Made by a program: the position numbers and the translations under genes. The notes under the pieces were generated by a model. The model saw only the letters and a list, made by a program, of their open reading frames with translations, did no database searches and was not told the DNA's origin. A stretch of DNA of 64,000 nucleotides from Raoultibacter phocaeensis (GTDB lineage: Bacteria; Actinomycetota; Coriobacteriia; Coriobacteriales; Eggerthellaceae), in the NCBI RefSeq assembly GCF_901411515.1, contig NZ_CABDUX010000002.1, positions 1,550,001 through 1,614,000 of the forward strand. Direction: 5' to 3'. Below, piece by piece: positions 1 to 8,243 of the stretch (its first letter is position 1; every line of letters starts with the position of its first letter).

Positions 1-1465
1 TGAACGCGCGGGTGCGGCCCTGTGCGAGCAGCACGAACACCTCGGCCTCCCGCGGCGAGAGGCCGTAGCGGGCGGCAAGGGCCAAACAGGTATCGTGCAC
101 GCTTTTCGTCAAGGGCGTGCTGGGCTTTGCATCAACGCGGGGAGCGTGCGCCTCCCAGGTATCCGCTTCATTCCCCGTTCGTGCCTCTGCCGCCCGCCGC
201 AAACCACCGCTCGCGGCCCTTCCCTGCACGATCGCCTCGTCAGTTCGCCTCTTGCCGCCGAACCACGTCGCACTCATAGCGACGATGACGATCACATAAG
301 TGGCAAGCAGCACGAATACGTTGCTGATAACCGCCGATTCACCGAGCAGAAGCACCCATGCGATAGAAGCGCCTGCGTAGATGGCCCCCGCTATGCCGAT
401 GACCCGATACGAAGGCAAATCGAGCGCATCGAGCGCGGTGATGACCACGGTCCAGAACAGCAGGTGCGCGAACAGCTCGTCGATCTGGATGACGTCGATG
501 AGAAGCGACATCGAAGCGCTATCGGAACTCGCTTGCACAACGACCACGAACAAGCCGGCAAGCGTAAGCAGCATCGCAGGTTGGAAGCGGATAGCTAAGG
601 TGAAATCGGACATGCGAATCAGAGCGAAGTATGCGAACGCGGCAACGCTCAGCGCCGGCACTACCAGACCCATCAGCCACGGAACGCTATCCGATATGTT
701 CGCATTCGTGTTGCCCCACATGCCCAAATAGCTCACCGAGCGAATGACTGCAAGCAGGATGGCCGATACGGCGACCATGATGAAGGTGTTGCGCCGAAAC
801 GTCTGCGACGTCGGCGCCGCAATCTTCGGTTTAGCGGGAACCCCGTATACCGTCCGCACGCTCGCAGAAAAGTCGCCACCGTCATCGCCTTCCGAAGCGC
901 CACGCGCGAGCGAGCACGCCACTTCGAACACCAGCGCCGAAATGACCGGCAAGGCGATGGCCACGACAACCTGCCACTCGGGTCCCATAAGGACGCTCAG
1001 CGCAAACAGGATAGGCAGCTTGACGATCAGGCCGCCCGCGACCGACCAGACCGCGCACGAGTAGCCCTGCGTGCGGGCGAGCATGAGGTTATAGCGGGCA
1101 ACAAGCCAGAAGTACCCGACCCCCGCGACGAACAGGCCGCCTACGGCAAGCACTTGGGGCGCAAAGAACGTCTGGTGGTACGAGAGCCCGAAGCAGGCAG
1201 TGCCCGCCGCGGAGATAAGCGGGAGCACGTAGCGCAGTACGCGATCGGACCGCTTGAGTTTGCGCGGTGCGATCACATAGGAAACCGCCAGCGCGAAAAT
1301 GCCGAGGAGAAAGAATATCCGGGGGTTGACCCACGACTCGATACCCGTAGCCGACGACATGAACCCCATCGTATGGCCCATAAGCGTGCACCATACGAGA
1401 TTCAAGCCGAGCCCGAGAGCCGCGAACACCCCGCATGGGTTCAAAGGCATGCTGCGCATATGCAT
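1..1465 (-). CDS. LuxR-family regulator with 12-TM sensor domain (3' end beyond window)
   Basis: The reading frame is open from an ATG at 1465 (alternatives at 1459 and 1448) to the window edge. The start is preceded by a purine-rich GAGGGA. The N-terminal ~390 residues hold about 12 hydrophobic segments, and a short polar linker leads to the start of a LuxR helix-turn-helix (LAARYGLSPREAEVFVLL near the edge), which is cut off. This architecture, an MFS-like membrane half plus C-terminal HTH, is abundant in Eggerthellaceae and usually lies next to the reductase genes it is thought to control. Here it is divergent from the haem/molybdopterin genes at 1865-4770, so it is their likely regulator by inference. 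The signal is unknown. Partial at the C-terminus only because the window ends. Confidence 0.85.
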   Translation of the reverse strand, partial: MHMRSMPLNPCGVFAALGLGLNLVWCTLMGHTMGFMSSATGIESWVNPRIFFLLGIFALAVSYVIAPRKLKRSDRVLRYVLPLISAAGTACFGLSYHQTFFAPQVLAVGGLFVAGVGYFWLVARYNLMLARTQGYSCAVWSVAGGLIVKLPILFALSVLMGPEWQVVVAIALPVISALVFEVACSLARGASEGDDGGDFSASVRTVYGVPAKPKIAAPTSQTFRRNTFIMVAVSAILLAVIRSVSYLGMWGNTNANISDSVPWLMGLVVPALSVAAFAYFALIRMSDFTLAIRFQPAMLLTLAGLFVVVVQASSDSASMSLLIDVIQIDELFAHLLFWTVVITALDALDLPSYRVIGIAGAIYAGASIAWVLLLGESAVISNVFVLLATYVIVIVAMSATWFGGKRRTDEAIVQGRAASGGLRRAAEARTGNEADTWEAHAPRVDAKPSTPLTKSVHDTCLALAARYGLSPREAEVFVLLAQGRTRAF

Positions 1466-1864
1466 GATGTGATGCTTCCCTCTTCTTTCCGTCCCTTGCC
1501 GCGCATCCCTGAGCGCCTTGCGCGTCGAACCATTATCGCACGAGACGTCCCCCGATGCATCCCGTACCGCGTCTCATCGAGAAAATCGGGTATTGCGCAG
1601 CGGCGTTCGATGCCGGCGAGCATCCGCATCCCCCAAAGTGGACGATGCGGATTTGCCTGGGGTTTTCTAATCGGACCTTTGGGGGATAGTGAGGTCTGTC
1701 CGCCCGCGATACCATCGATGCCGAGCCGTAGCGCATACGAAGGAAGGAGAAGAACGATGCGGTGCGGCAGAGGACGCGGCGGTTCCGCCTACGCCTGGCT
1801 CGATGCCGGTTTTAACAGCGTAGCGCGAAGCGCCGTATGCAAGGAGCAAAGAGAAAGGGGACCT
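1466..1864. other. 399-bp divergent intergenic control region
   Basis: No convincing gene is present between the LuxR regulator and the haem/molybdopterin operon; the short ORFs crossing it are out of frame with both neighbours and lack ribosome sites. It contains an 11-bp perfect inverted repeat (listed separately) and is the natural place for both promoters. I could not identify a clear -35/-10 pair. Confidence 0.6.
1628..1687. promoter_or_regulatory. inverted repeat, candidate operator
   Basis: ATCCCCCAAAG at 1628-1638 and its exact reverse complement CTTTGGGGGAT at 1677-1687 are separated by 38 bp. The centres are 49 bp apart, close to five helical turns. It lies in the divergent region between a LuxR regulator and its presumed target operon, so a binding site for that regulator is the simplest reading. 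No T-run follows, which argues against a terminator. Confidence 0.45.
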
Positions 1865-3670
1865 ATGTCGGTCAAAACGAAACTCGTCATCGCGACGATG
1901 TGTCTGGCATGCACCTTCTGCCTGATCGCCGGCTGCTCGCCGAATCAAGGCGAAGACCAGCAGCCTTCGGGCAAGGAGCCGTCAGGCGATACGAAACCCG
2001 CAGCCGAGGAAAGCCTTACGCCCGAGCAGCAATCGATCATCGACGGCGCGGAAGGCACTACCGATGCGGACATCAACGAAGAGTTCTATCCGGGCAAAGA
2101 ATACCTCGACGGGCTGTGGGATCGCTGGGATCAGATAGCCGAAGAGTACGCGCCCGAAATCCGCACGCTTCCAAACGGCCAGATGGTGCAGCGCACTCCC
2201 ACCGAATACGCAGTGAACCCCGATGCCTGGCAAATCCAGGCCGGTTCCAACTCGTACAACACCTACTGGCTCGACGCCGATAACCGCGGATGCGAATCAT
2301 GCCATCCCGATATGAATTCGCTTCTGAAGAACCTGCCCTACGAGCATCCCGTGGCTTGGAACGATGAACTCGACAACAAGACGACGCTACAGCAATGCCT
2401 GTTCTGCCACTCGTACGCACCGGGTTACATCGCCAAGCAGTACGAATTCGGCACGCTCATGCACGGCATCCACTTCAACACGCGCAACAAAGCCGAGTTC
2501 AGCACCCAGTTCCAAGGCGACTGCATGTCGTGCCACAACGCCACCGAGAACGACGAAGGGCTCGAAATGTGGGATCTCACCAAATACGACCGTCTCTGGG
2601 GCATCAACAAAGTTGCCGACGTCGAGGGCGAGTTCGCTATCGACCAGGAGAAGATCCAGGATCAAGACGGCGTGTTCTCGTACGACTGGATGCACGCCTA
2701 CTACGACAACATGCGCCACGGCGCAGGCGTGAACGGCCTTAACCTCGAGATGCCGCAAAGCCTCTTCGACGAATGGGAGATCACCGTTTCGGGTACGGTG
2801 GCAAACGGATACACTGCGAAACTTCCCGATCTCATCGAGGAAGCCGAAAAAGCCGGGGTCGTCGTAGAGAAGACCTCCAAGATGGTTTGCAACTGGAATC
2901 CAGTCGGCGGCGGTGGCGTAACGAACACCGAAATCACGGGCATTCCGGTAAGCTGGCTCATCGAAAAGGCCGGCGGCTACACTGACGACACGACCGGCGT
3001 ACGCGCGCTTCGCGCCGACGGCAGCTCCAAGCGCGCCTTCCCCGTCGATAAGGTGGACAGCAACGAGGCTTTGCTCGTGTACAAGATCGGCGGCGAGTAC
3101 CTCGACGCAACGCGCGGATATCCGTGCACGAACTGGGTCGAAGGCGTCGATGCGCAGATCAACTCCAAGCAGATCGACACCTACGAGGTGACGAACGAGG
3201 ACATCGACTACACCGATAAATGGGCCGGCAACCCCAACGGATGGCAGAACGAGGCGAACGTTCCCATGAACAAGCCCAATGCCACCATCCTGGGCGTGCC
3301 CGACGGACTTCTCGTGCAAAACGGCGAGCCTTTCACGTTCGAAGGCTACGCTGACGCGTACGACGAGAAGATCGCTTCGATGGAGTTCTCCATGGACGGA
3401 GGCGAAACATGGACGGCCTTCGAACTCGGCGATACCGACCGCAACAAGATGGTCTGGTGGAGCTTCACCTATACGCCCGAGCTTGAGGGGGCGTACTGCC
3501 TCACCGTACGCGCTACCACCGAAAGCGGAGCAGAGAGCTTCGAAACCCAAACCGTCATGTTCAACGCCAAGGACAAGCTGCCGAGCGCCGAGGAAACCAC
3601 CGTACTCACCTCCGGTTCCCTCATTCCGCCGAAAGTCGACCTTGCCGCCACCAACGAAGAAGAGAAGTAA
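1865..3670 (+). CDS. tri-haem c / sulfite-oxidase-like molybdopterin lipoprotein
   Basis: 601 aa, starting at the ATG after GAAAGGGGACCT; longer in-frame extensions upstream have no ribosome site and would hide the signal peptide. Residues 1-24 form a lipoprotein signal ending in LIAGC. Three CxxCH haem-c motifs follow (Cys143 CESCH, Cys178 CLFCH, Cys220 CMSCH). From about 300 onward there is an oxidoreductase molybdopterin-binding fold, with a candidate Mo-ligand Cys342 (KMVCNW) and an EITGIPVSWLIEKAG segment typical of the sulfite oxidase superfamily. A C-terminal Ig-like Mo-co dimerisation domain (SMDGGETW) ends the protein. It is probably anchored outside the membrane and passes electrons through its own haems. 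Substrate unknown. Confidence 0.8.
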   Translation: MSVKTKLVIATMCLACTFCLIAGCSPNQGEDQQPSGKEPSGDTKPAAEESLTPEQQSIIDGAEGTTDADINEEFYPGKEYLDGLWDRWDQIAEEYAPEIRTLPNGQMVQRTPTEYAVNPDAWQIQAGSNSYNTYWLDADNRGCESCHPDMNSLLKNLPYEHPVAWNDELDNKTTLQQCLFCHSYAPGYIAKQYEFGTLMHGIHFNTRNKAEFSTQFQGDCMSCHNATENDEGLEMWDLTKYDRLWGINKVADVEGEFAIDQEKIQDQDGVFSYDWMHAYYDNMRHGAGVNGLNLEMPQSLFDEWEITVSGTVANGYTAKLPDLIEEAEKAGVVVEKTSKMVCNWNPVGGGGVTNTEITGIPVSWLIEKAGGYTDDTTGVRALRADGSSKRAFPVDKVDSNEALLVYKIGGEYLDATRGYPCTNWVEGVDAQINSKQIDTYEVTNEDIDYTDKWAGNPNGWQNEANVPMNKPNATILGVPDGLLVQNGEPFTFEGYADAYDEKIASMEFSMDGGETWTAFELGDTDRNKMVWWSFTYTPELEGAYCLTVRATTESGAESFETQTVMFNAKDKLPSAEETTVLTSGSLIPPKVDLAATNEEEK

Positions 3671-3681
3671 GGAGGACGCAC

Positions 3682-4770
3682 ATGCCATTCACTACACCGA
3701 AAAAGATAGCGGCAGGCGTTGTTAGCTCCGCACTGCTGCTCTTCGGGGGAGCTACAGCCATCGCCTCGCCGCTCCAATCGCAGACCGATGCGCGAGCCGA
3801 CGAACCCCAAACGACCACCCACACCGTCGGCGACCGCGAGATCATCTCGCGCTGGATGGGCGACGAAGAAAGCCCCTATACCAAGGTGGCGAACGTTCAG
3901 GGAATCTTCGCGTTCAACCAAGAGGGCACAACGCCCAACGACGAGCTGTTCAACATCTTCGGCGCCACGCTCACAAGCATGTGCTCGAAGCCTGCAGCAG
4001 ACCTTGCTGCAGAACAGGGCGGGGTCGCGAACTACTATGTAAACGTCGGCGGCAATATCAAGAAGAACTTCACGGTGAACGTGGAGGACCTTTCCGAAGA
4101 TGTGGGCGATCAGGCGCTTATGGCCTGCTCGTGCGCTACGGGATCGCCCTTCGGACAGGTTGCCGTCATGGGTGTGCCGCTCTCTGCCGTGGTCGAAATG
4201 GCCGATCTGGAAGACGGCGTGAACACGGTAACGGCCTTTGGCGCGGACGGTTTCGGTCAGCCGCTTCCGCTCGAATACGCGCTTGAGAAGAACGCGCTTT
4301 TGGTCTACCAGGTCAACGGTCAAGAGCTCGCGACCACGGGCGAAGGATCGAGCCTGCAGCTGTTCATGCCCGAAACGGTGGCCCGCTACTTCACACGCAG
4401 CATCGTGGAGATCGAACTCACCGCCCAGGAGCAGGTACCTGACGTGCAAGCGGTCGATCCGACGTACCGCAACAAGGTTAACATCTTGAACAGCGCAGAA
4501 GAGTGCCTGTTCAAGGTCGGCGACGAGATCACGTTTGAGGGGGTAGCCGATGATCTCGGCAGCCCGATCACCGCGATCGAGTTCTCATTCGACAACGGTG
4601 CCACCTGGACGAGCTGCGAAACGGCTGGCGCCACCGCCGATAAATGGGTCAACTGGCAGTTCACCACCACGTTTGGCGAAGCGGGCGATTACCGCATGAC
4701 CGTCCGGGCGAAAACCGCCGACGGCATGGTATCGCCGCTTGAAGCAACGCTAGCCTTCGAAGTCGCATAA
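3682..4770 (+). CDS. exported molybdopterin-binding oxidoreductase-like protein
   Basis: 362 aa with a strong AAGGAGG site, 11 bp after the previous stop, so co-transcribed. Residues 1-~38 look like a Sec signal peptide. The rest repeats the architecture of the upstream gene without haems: a molybdopterin-binding-like domain with an ACSC pair before GVPLSAVVEMA, then an Ig-like domain (SFDNGATW) near the C-terminus. It is thus a paralogue of the C-terminal half of its neighbour. It may be a second catalytic subunit or a partner; which of ACSC, if either, binds molybdenum is not certain from sequence. Confidence 0.7.
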   Translation: MPFTTPKKIAAGVVSSALLLFGGATAIASPLQSQTDARADEPQTTTHTVGDREIISRWMGDEESPYTKVANVQGIFAFNQEGTTPNDELFNIFGATLTSMCSKPAADLAAEQGGVANYYVNVGGNIKKNFTVNVEDLSEDVGDQALMACSCATGSPFGQVAVMGVPLSAVVEMADLEDGVNTVTAFGADGFGQPLPLEYALEKNALLVYQVNGQELATTGEGSSLQLFMPETVARYFTRSIVEIELTAQEQVPDVQAVDPTYRNKVNILNSAEECLFKVGDEITFEGVADDLGSPITAIEFSFDNGATWTSCETAGATADKWVNWQFTTTFGEAGDYRMTVRAKTADGMVSPLEATLAFEVA

Positions 4771-4803
4771 AGCCGAGGGACTTTGCAGACCCGTCTGCAC
4801 CCG

Positions 4804-4828
4804 AGCGCCCCGTCGGATGCGGGGCGCT
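4804..4828. terminator. bidirectional terminator hairpin
   Basis: AGCGCCCCG and CGGGGCGCT form a perfect 9-bp stem around a 7-nt loop, between the convergent stops of the molybdopterin gene (4770) and metG (4838). A short T-run follows on the plus strand. Confidence 0.75.
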
Positions 4829-4837
4829 TTCGGCATG

Positions 4838-6955
4838 CTATTTGAACTGGCTCGGATGCTTCTCGAAGAAATCGGTGCGCGGGGGCAGTTCGCGAATGCG
4901 ATGGCGGCCCTCGGTGATCTCACCGGCGCTGCAGAGTTCCGCGTTGTCTTCGAAGTCGTAGTTCCAGCTGAAGAACTCGTCGAACTCGAAGCTCAAGTAG
5001 TCGCAGATCTTCTCGGTTCCCGCAGGCACGACCGGATGCATGAGCAGCGCGGCCACGCGAAGCAAAAAGAAGCAGTCCACGAGCACCTGGCGGCGCATCG
5101 CATACACCGCATCCGCGCTCGATGCGCCACCGACGGTGCCGTCAGGGTGGGAATCGAATTCCGACGCGCTCTCACAATGAACGGCATCCGTCGCTCCCGA
5201 CGCTGCCGCAGCTTGCTCGACTTCGCGAATATGCTCGGTCCAGTACTTGTTCGACCAGCGGATGAACTCGTCCATGATCGACATGATGGCATGGAGCTCG
5301 GCTCGGTGCATCGTGTGATCGTAGGCGTTCAAAACCTCGTGCACCTTTTTGACTACGTCGTCCGATACGCTTCCGAGGGGCATGTAGCCCCCGAAGTGCT
5401 TTTGCGCTTCGTAGAAGCAGCTGCGCGCGAGGCGGTTGAACACGTTCGTGAGCAGTGCGCCCTCCTTGAGCACGGGATCGGCCACACGCGGATCATCGCG
5501 CTTCTTCTCGTCCTGCTCGAACGGCTTGGGCTTGAACCCGACCGATTTCTGATCGAGGCCGAGAGCGAGGAAGTGCGCCCGGAGCTGCTCGGGCGTGTAG
5601 TAGTCCAGCAGCTCATCTGCCGTCGGCGGCTTGACAGCGCCCGATGACGAAGCTTTTTTATCGCCGAACAGGATGTGGTAGTTCGCGATGAGGTTCGTCT
5701 GCCGAAGCGGATGCTCGGCAATGCCCGGCTGCAATATGTCGCCCGGCCTGATCGCCTCGAACAGCGCCGGTTGCGCTACACCGTAAAAATACAGGTTGTC
5801 CTGACCGATGAACTGGTAGACCTCTGCATCTTCCGAGCACCAGAAATCACGCCAGCTGCCGCGCGGCATGCCCATCTTGTCGTTGACCGCCATCGTGAAC
5901 GACATCGGAGCCCACAGGCTTTCGGGCCAGCACCATACCGTAAGTCCCTCGATGCCCTCGAGAACCGGTGCCTTCACACCCCATTCGATATTGCCCGTGA
6001 TGCGAAACGGCGTAAGCGTCTTTCCCATGCGGAAGCGAATGTTCGCACGGGCGAGGATCTCGCGAGCCTCGTCGCGTTCGTCGATGGTGGCAAACTCGAT
6101 CTCGAAACTCTGCTTGCCCTTCCCTGCTTCCCGATACGAATGGACGGGAAGCGTCTCGGCAAGGGCGAGGTACTCGTCGTACGCCTCGTTTTTGATGTAG
6201 ACCACCGGGGGCGCCAAAAACTCCTTCACCGTGTTGTATACGACGGGGCGCACCTCCGGGTCGGCTTCGAGTTCGGCGGTGCGCGCACGGAGGAACCCCG
6301 CGAACGCGGGCAGGTCGAAGTACCAGTTCTCGACGGGCCTCATCTCGGGCGTAACCCCGGTGACAGACGACTTCGGCGCGATGAGATCCTCGGGCGCGTA
6401 CTGGTGCCCGAGGTCGCATTCGTCGGCGTAGGCATGTTCGCTCTTGCAGCCCTGTACGGGGCAGCGCCCCACCACCTGGCGGCCGTTCAGAAACGTCTCG
6501 GCCTCAGGGTCGTAGAACTGCAGCGTCGCGCGCTTGCGCAGATACCCGTTCTCGTAGAGCTTTTCGATGAACGCTTCCGAAATCTGCTGGTGCACCTCGC
6601 CCGAATGGCCCATGCCGCTGCCCTCGTAGATGGACAGGCTGATGTTGTAGGCATCGAGCGTTCTCTTCTGCGTCTCGTGGTTTTCTTCGACATACTCGGC
6701 AATCGTGCCGTCGAATTCCCCGGCTTCGACAAGCTTGCGGTACCCCTCGTTGATGGGCGAGCCGAAGCAGTCGGTACCCGATATGAACCGCACGTTCTCG
6801 GGCCCGATGCGGTCGCGCAGGAAACGCGCGTAGCAGTCGGCTGGCACGAACACGCCCGCTATATGGCCGAAATGCAGCGGTTTGTTGCCGTACGGCATAC
6901 CCGCCGTCACGACGGCTCGTTTTGGCCAGTTCGGTTTATCGGATGCTGGCACCAT
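4838..6955 (-). CDS. metG: methionyl-tRNA synthetase (class I), divergent KMSKS motif
   Basis: 705 aa from the ATG at 6955, about 10 nt after AAGGAG; a TTG at 6964 is possible but too close to that site. It charges tRNA-Met. Seen: the HIGH-type motif HFGHI in a PYGNKPLHFGHIAG context, the zinc-knuckle region CPVQGC...CDLGH, and the anticodon-binding C-terminal half. The KMSKS position reads KASSS (GDKKASSSG), keeping the first Lys and two Ser but lacking the second Lys. A low-complexity insertion rich in A, S and D sits near residue 600, and there is no C-terminal EMAP-like tRNA-binding domain. The gene overlaps the sppA stop by 20 bp. Confidence 0.85.
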   Translation of the reverse strand: MVPASDKPNWPKRAVVTAGMPYGNKPLHFGHIAGVFVPADCYARFLRDRIGPENVRFISGTDCFGSPINEGYRKLVEAGEFDGTIAEYVEENHETQKRTLDAYNISLSIYEGSGMGHSGEVHQQISEAFIEKLYENGYLRKRATLQFYDPEAETFLNGRQVVGRCPVQGCKSEHAYADECDLGHQYAPEDLIAPKSSVTGVTPEMRPVENWYFDLPAFAGFLRARTAELEADPEVRPVVYNTVKEFLAPPVVYIKNEAYDEYLALAETLPVHSYREAGKGKQSFEIEFATIDERDEAREILARANIRFRMGKTLTPFRITGNIEWGVKAPVLEGIEGLTVWCWPESLWAPMSFTMAVNDKMGMPRGSWRDFWCSEDAEVYQFIGQDNLYFYGVAQPALFEAIRPGDILQPGIAEHPLRQTNLIANYHILFGDKKASSSGAVKPPTADELLDYYTPEQLRAHFLALGLDQKSVGFKPKPFEQDEKKRDDPRVADPVLKEGALLTNVFNRLARSCFYEAQKHFGGYMPLGSVSDDVVKKVHEVLNAYDHTMHRAELHAIMSIMDEFIRWSNKYWTEHIREVEQAAAASGATDAVHCESASEFDSHPDGTVGGASSADAVYAMRRQVLVDCFFLLRVAALLMHPVVPAGTEKICDYLSFEFDEFFSWNYDFEDNAELCSAGEITEGRHRIRELPPRTDFFEKHPSQFK

Positions 6956-8009
6956 CGTGTTCAAGCTCCTTCAGCGCGGCGGAAAGGTCGTCGGTCGAAG
7001 CCGAAGCTCCGAGGATGTCGAGCAAATCGAGCATATCGAGCGCCGAAGAGCTCTGCAGCTTGACGGTCGTGTACGAGGAGACGTTCGCAAGCTCCGCCGC
7101 CTTTTCCACCGCATCGTCGAGCGTGCCGATCTCATCGGCGAGCCCGTTCTCGACGGCGGTCATACCGGTGAACGTAAGACCGGTCGCGAGTGCGCGCACT
7201 TCCTCGACCGACATGCCACGACCCTCGGCGACCGTCTCGATGAACGTCTCGTTGATCTGATCGACCATATCCTGGTAGTAGGCGCGCTCTTCTTCGGTGA
7301 GCGCGCGATTGCCGTAACTCGAATCCTTGCTGTCGGCTGAGGTGATGTCCTCGATGCGGATACCGAGCTTCTCGTAGAGACCGGAAAGATCGGTGACCTG
7401 CATGGCGGTGCCGATCGAGCCGATCGAGGTAGTTTTCGCCGTGAAGATGTAATCGGCCTGCGACGATATCTCGTAGGCGGCGCTCGCGTTCATCGATGCG
7501 CTCGATACGACAACGGGCTTCGAGAACTCTTTAAGGTATTCAGTCATCTCCTCGCCCGCCGTTGCCACGCCACCGCCCGAGTTCACACGCAAAACGAGTG
7601 CCTTGACATGCGAATTCTCTTCGGCCTTGTCGAGCTGGGCTTTGAGGCCTTCAGGACTTGAGGTGGTGCCGTCGTATTGGATGGTGCCGTCGATGGCGAT
7701 GATGGCGACCGCGTCGCCTGTCAGGTAATCGATATCGCTCACCGTCGACGACGAGAACGATGGGAAGGATCCCATCGAGGTGAACATGCTCGTGCACGAC
7801 ACCATACCGATGACGATGACGAGGAAGATGGCGAGCACGGCCACCAAACCGACAATCCACCCCTTGCCCTTCTTCGGGGGCTCGGGTGCGCAGTATGCAG
7901 GTTGACCCTGGTAATAGCCGTGCGGCTGGGGCTGTTGCTGAGGTTGGGGCTGTTGCTGGGGTTGCGGCTGCTGCCACGCCTGCTGCTGCCAGTTGCCTTG
8001 ATCGGACAT
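6936..8009 (-). CDS. sppA: signal peptide peptidase SppA (S49 family)
   Basis: 357 aa, ATG preceded by AAGGAGA. The cytoplasmic N-terminus is a Q/P repeat tract (QPQPQQQ...) followed by one membrane segment (residues ~50-72) and an S49 protease domain. The candidate nucleophile Ser lies in SMNASAAYEIS and the general-base Lys in SADSKDSSYG, matching the short Gram-positive SppA dyad. Role in the family: cleavage of remnant signal peptides in the membrane. It sits upstream of metG and overlaps it, so both are probably on one transcript. Confidence 0.85.
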   Translation of the reverse strand: MSDQGNWQQQAWQQPQPQQQPQPQQQPQPHGYYQGQPAYCAPEPPKKGKGWIVGLVAVLAIFLVIVIGMVSCTSMFTSMGSFPSFSSSTVSDIDYLTGDAVAIIAIDGTIQYDGTTSSPEGLKAQLDKAEENSHVKALVLRVNSGGGVATAGEEMTEYLKEFSKPVVVSSASMNASAAYEISSQADYIFTAKTTSIGSIGTAMQVTDLSGLYEKLGIRIEDITSADSKDSSYGNRALTEEERAYYQDMVDQINETFIETVAEGRGMSVEEVRALATGLTFTGMTAVENGLADEIGTLDDAVEKAAELANVSSYTTVKLQSSSALDMLDLLDILGASASTDDLSAALKELEHDGASIR

Positions 8010-8053
8010 GTTGTCTCCTTATCGTCCGCTTCACCGTCGTGCCCTGAAACAGG

Positions 8054-8087
8054 GGAACCGTGTACGGTGCACACGGTTCCCATTATA
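8054..8087 (-). promoter_or_regulatory. TATAAT box abutting a perfect hairpin upstream of sppA
   Basis: On the minus strand a perfect TATAAT (8082-8087) is followed immediately by GGAACCGTGT/ACACGGTTCC, a 10-bp perfect inverted repeat with a 7-nt loop (8054-8080). No good -35 is visible. The hairpin may be an operator, a 5' RNA stabiliser, or the rho-gene terminator. Confidence 0.45.
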
Positions 8088-8243
8088 GTAGCCGACGCGC
8101 AAAGCCATCGTTACAGAACCCTTACGGTCTCCATCATGCGGCTCACCTTCCGACCCGCCGCCTCATGCGGCTTCGGCGAAGCTCGTTCGCTTCGCTAAAC
8201 CCGCTACCAGGGTGCGGTACTCGGCGAAGATAAACCGTGCGCC

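Noticed and set aside
1154-1864. N-terminal extension of the tri-haem lipoprotein (frame open from 1154)
   Set aside because: Would run through the LuxR gene on the other strand and bury the lipoprotein signal; ATG at 1865 has a ribosome site.
2387-3688. 433-aa minus-strand open frame opposite the haem/molybdopterin gene
   Set aside because: Antisense shadow; composition is Val/Arg-rich with no domain.
5675-7063. 462-aa plus-strand open frame opposite metG
   Set aside because: Antisense shadow of metG.
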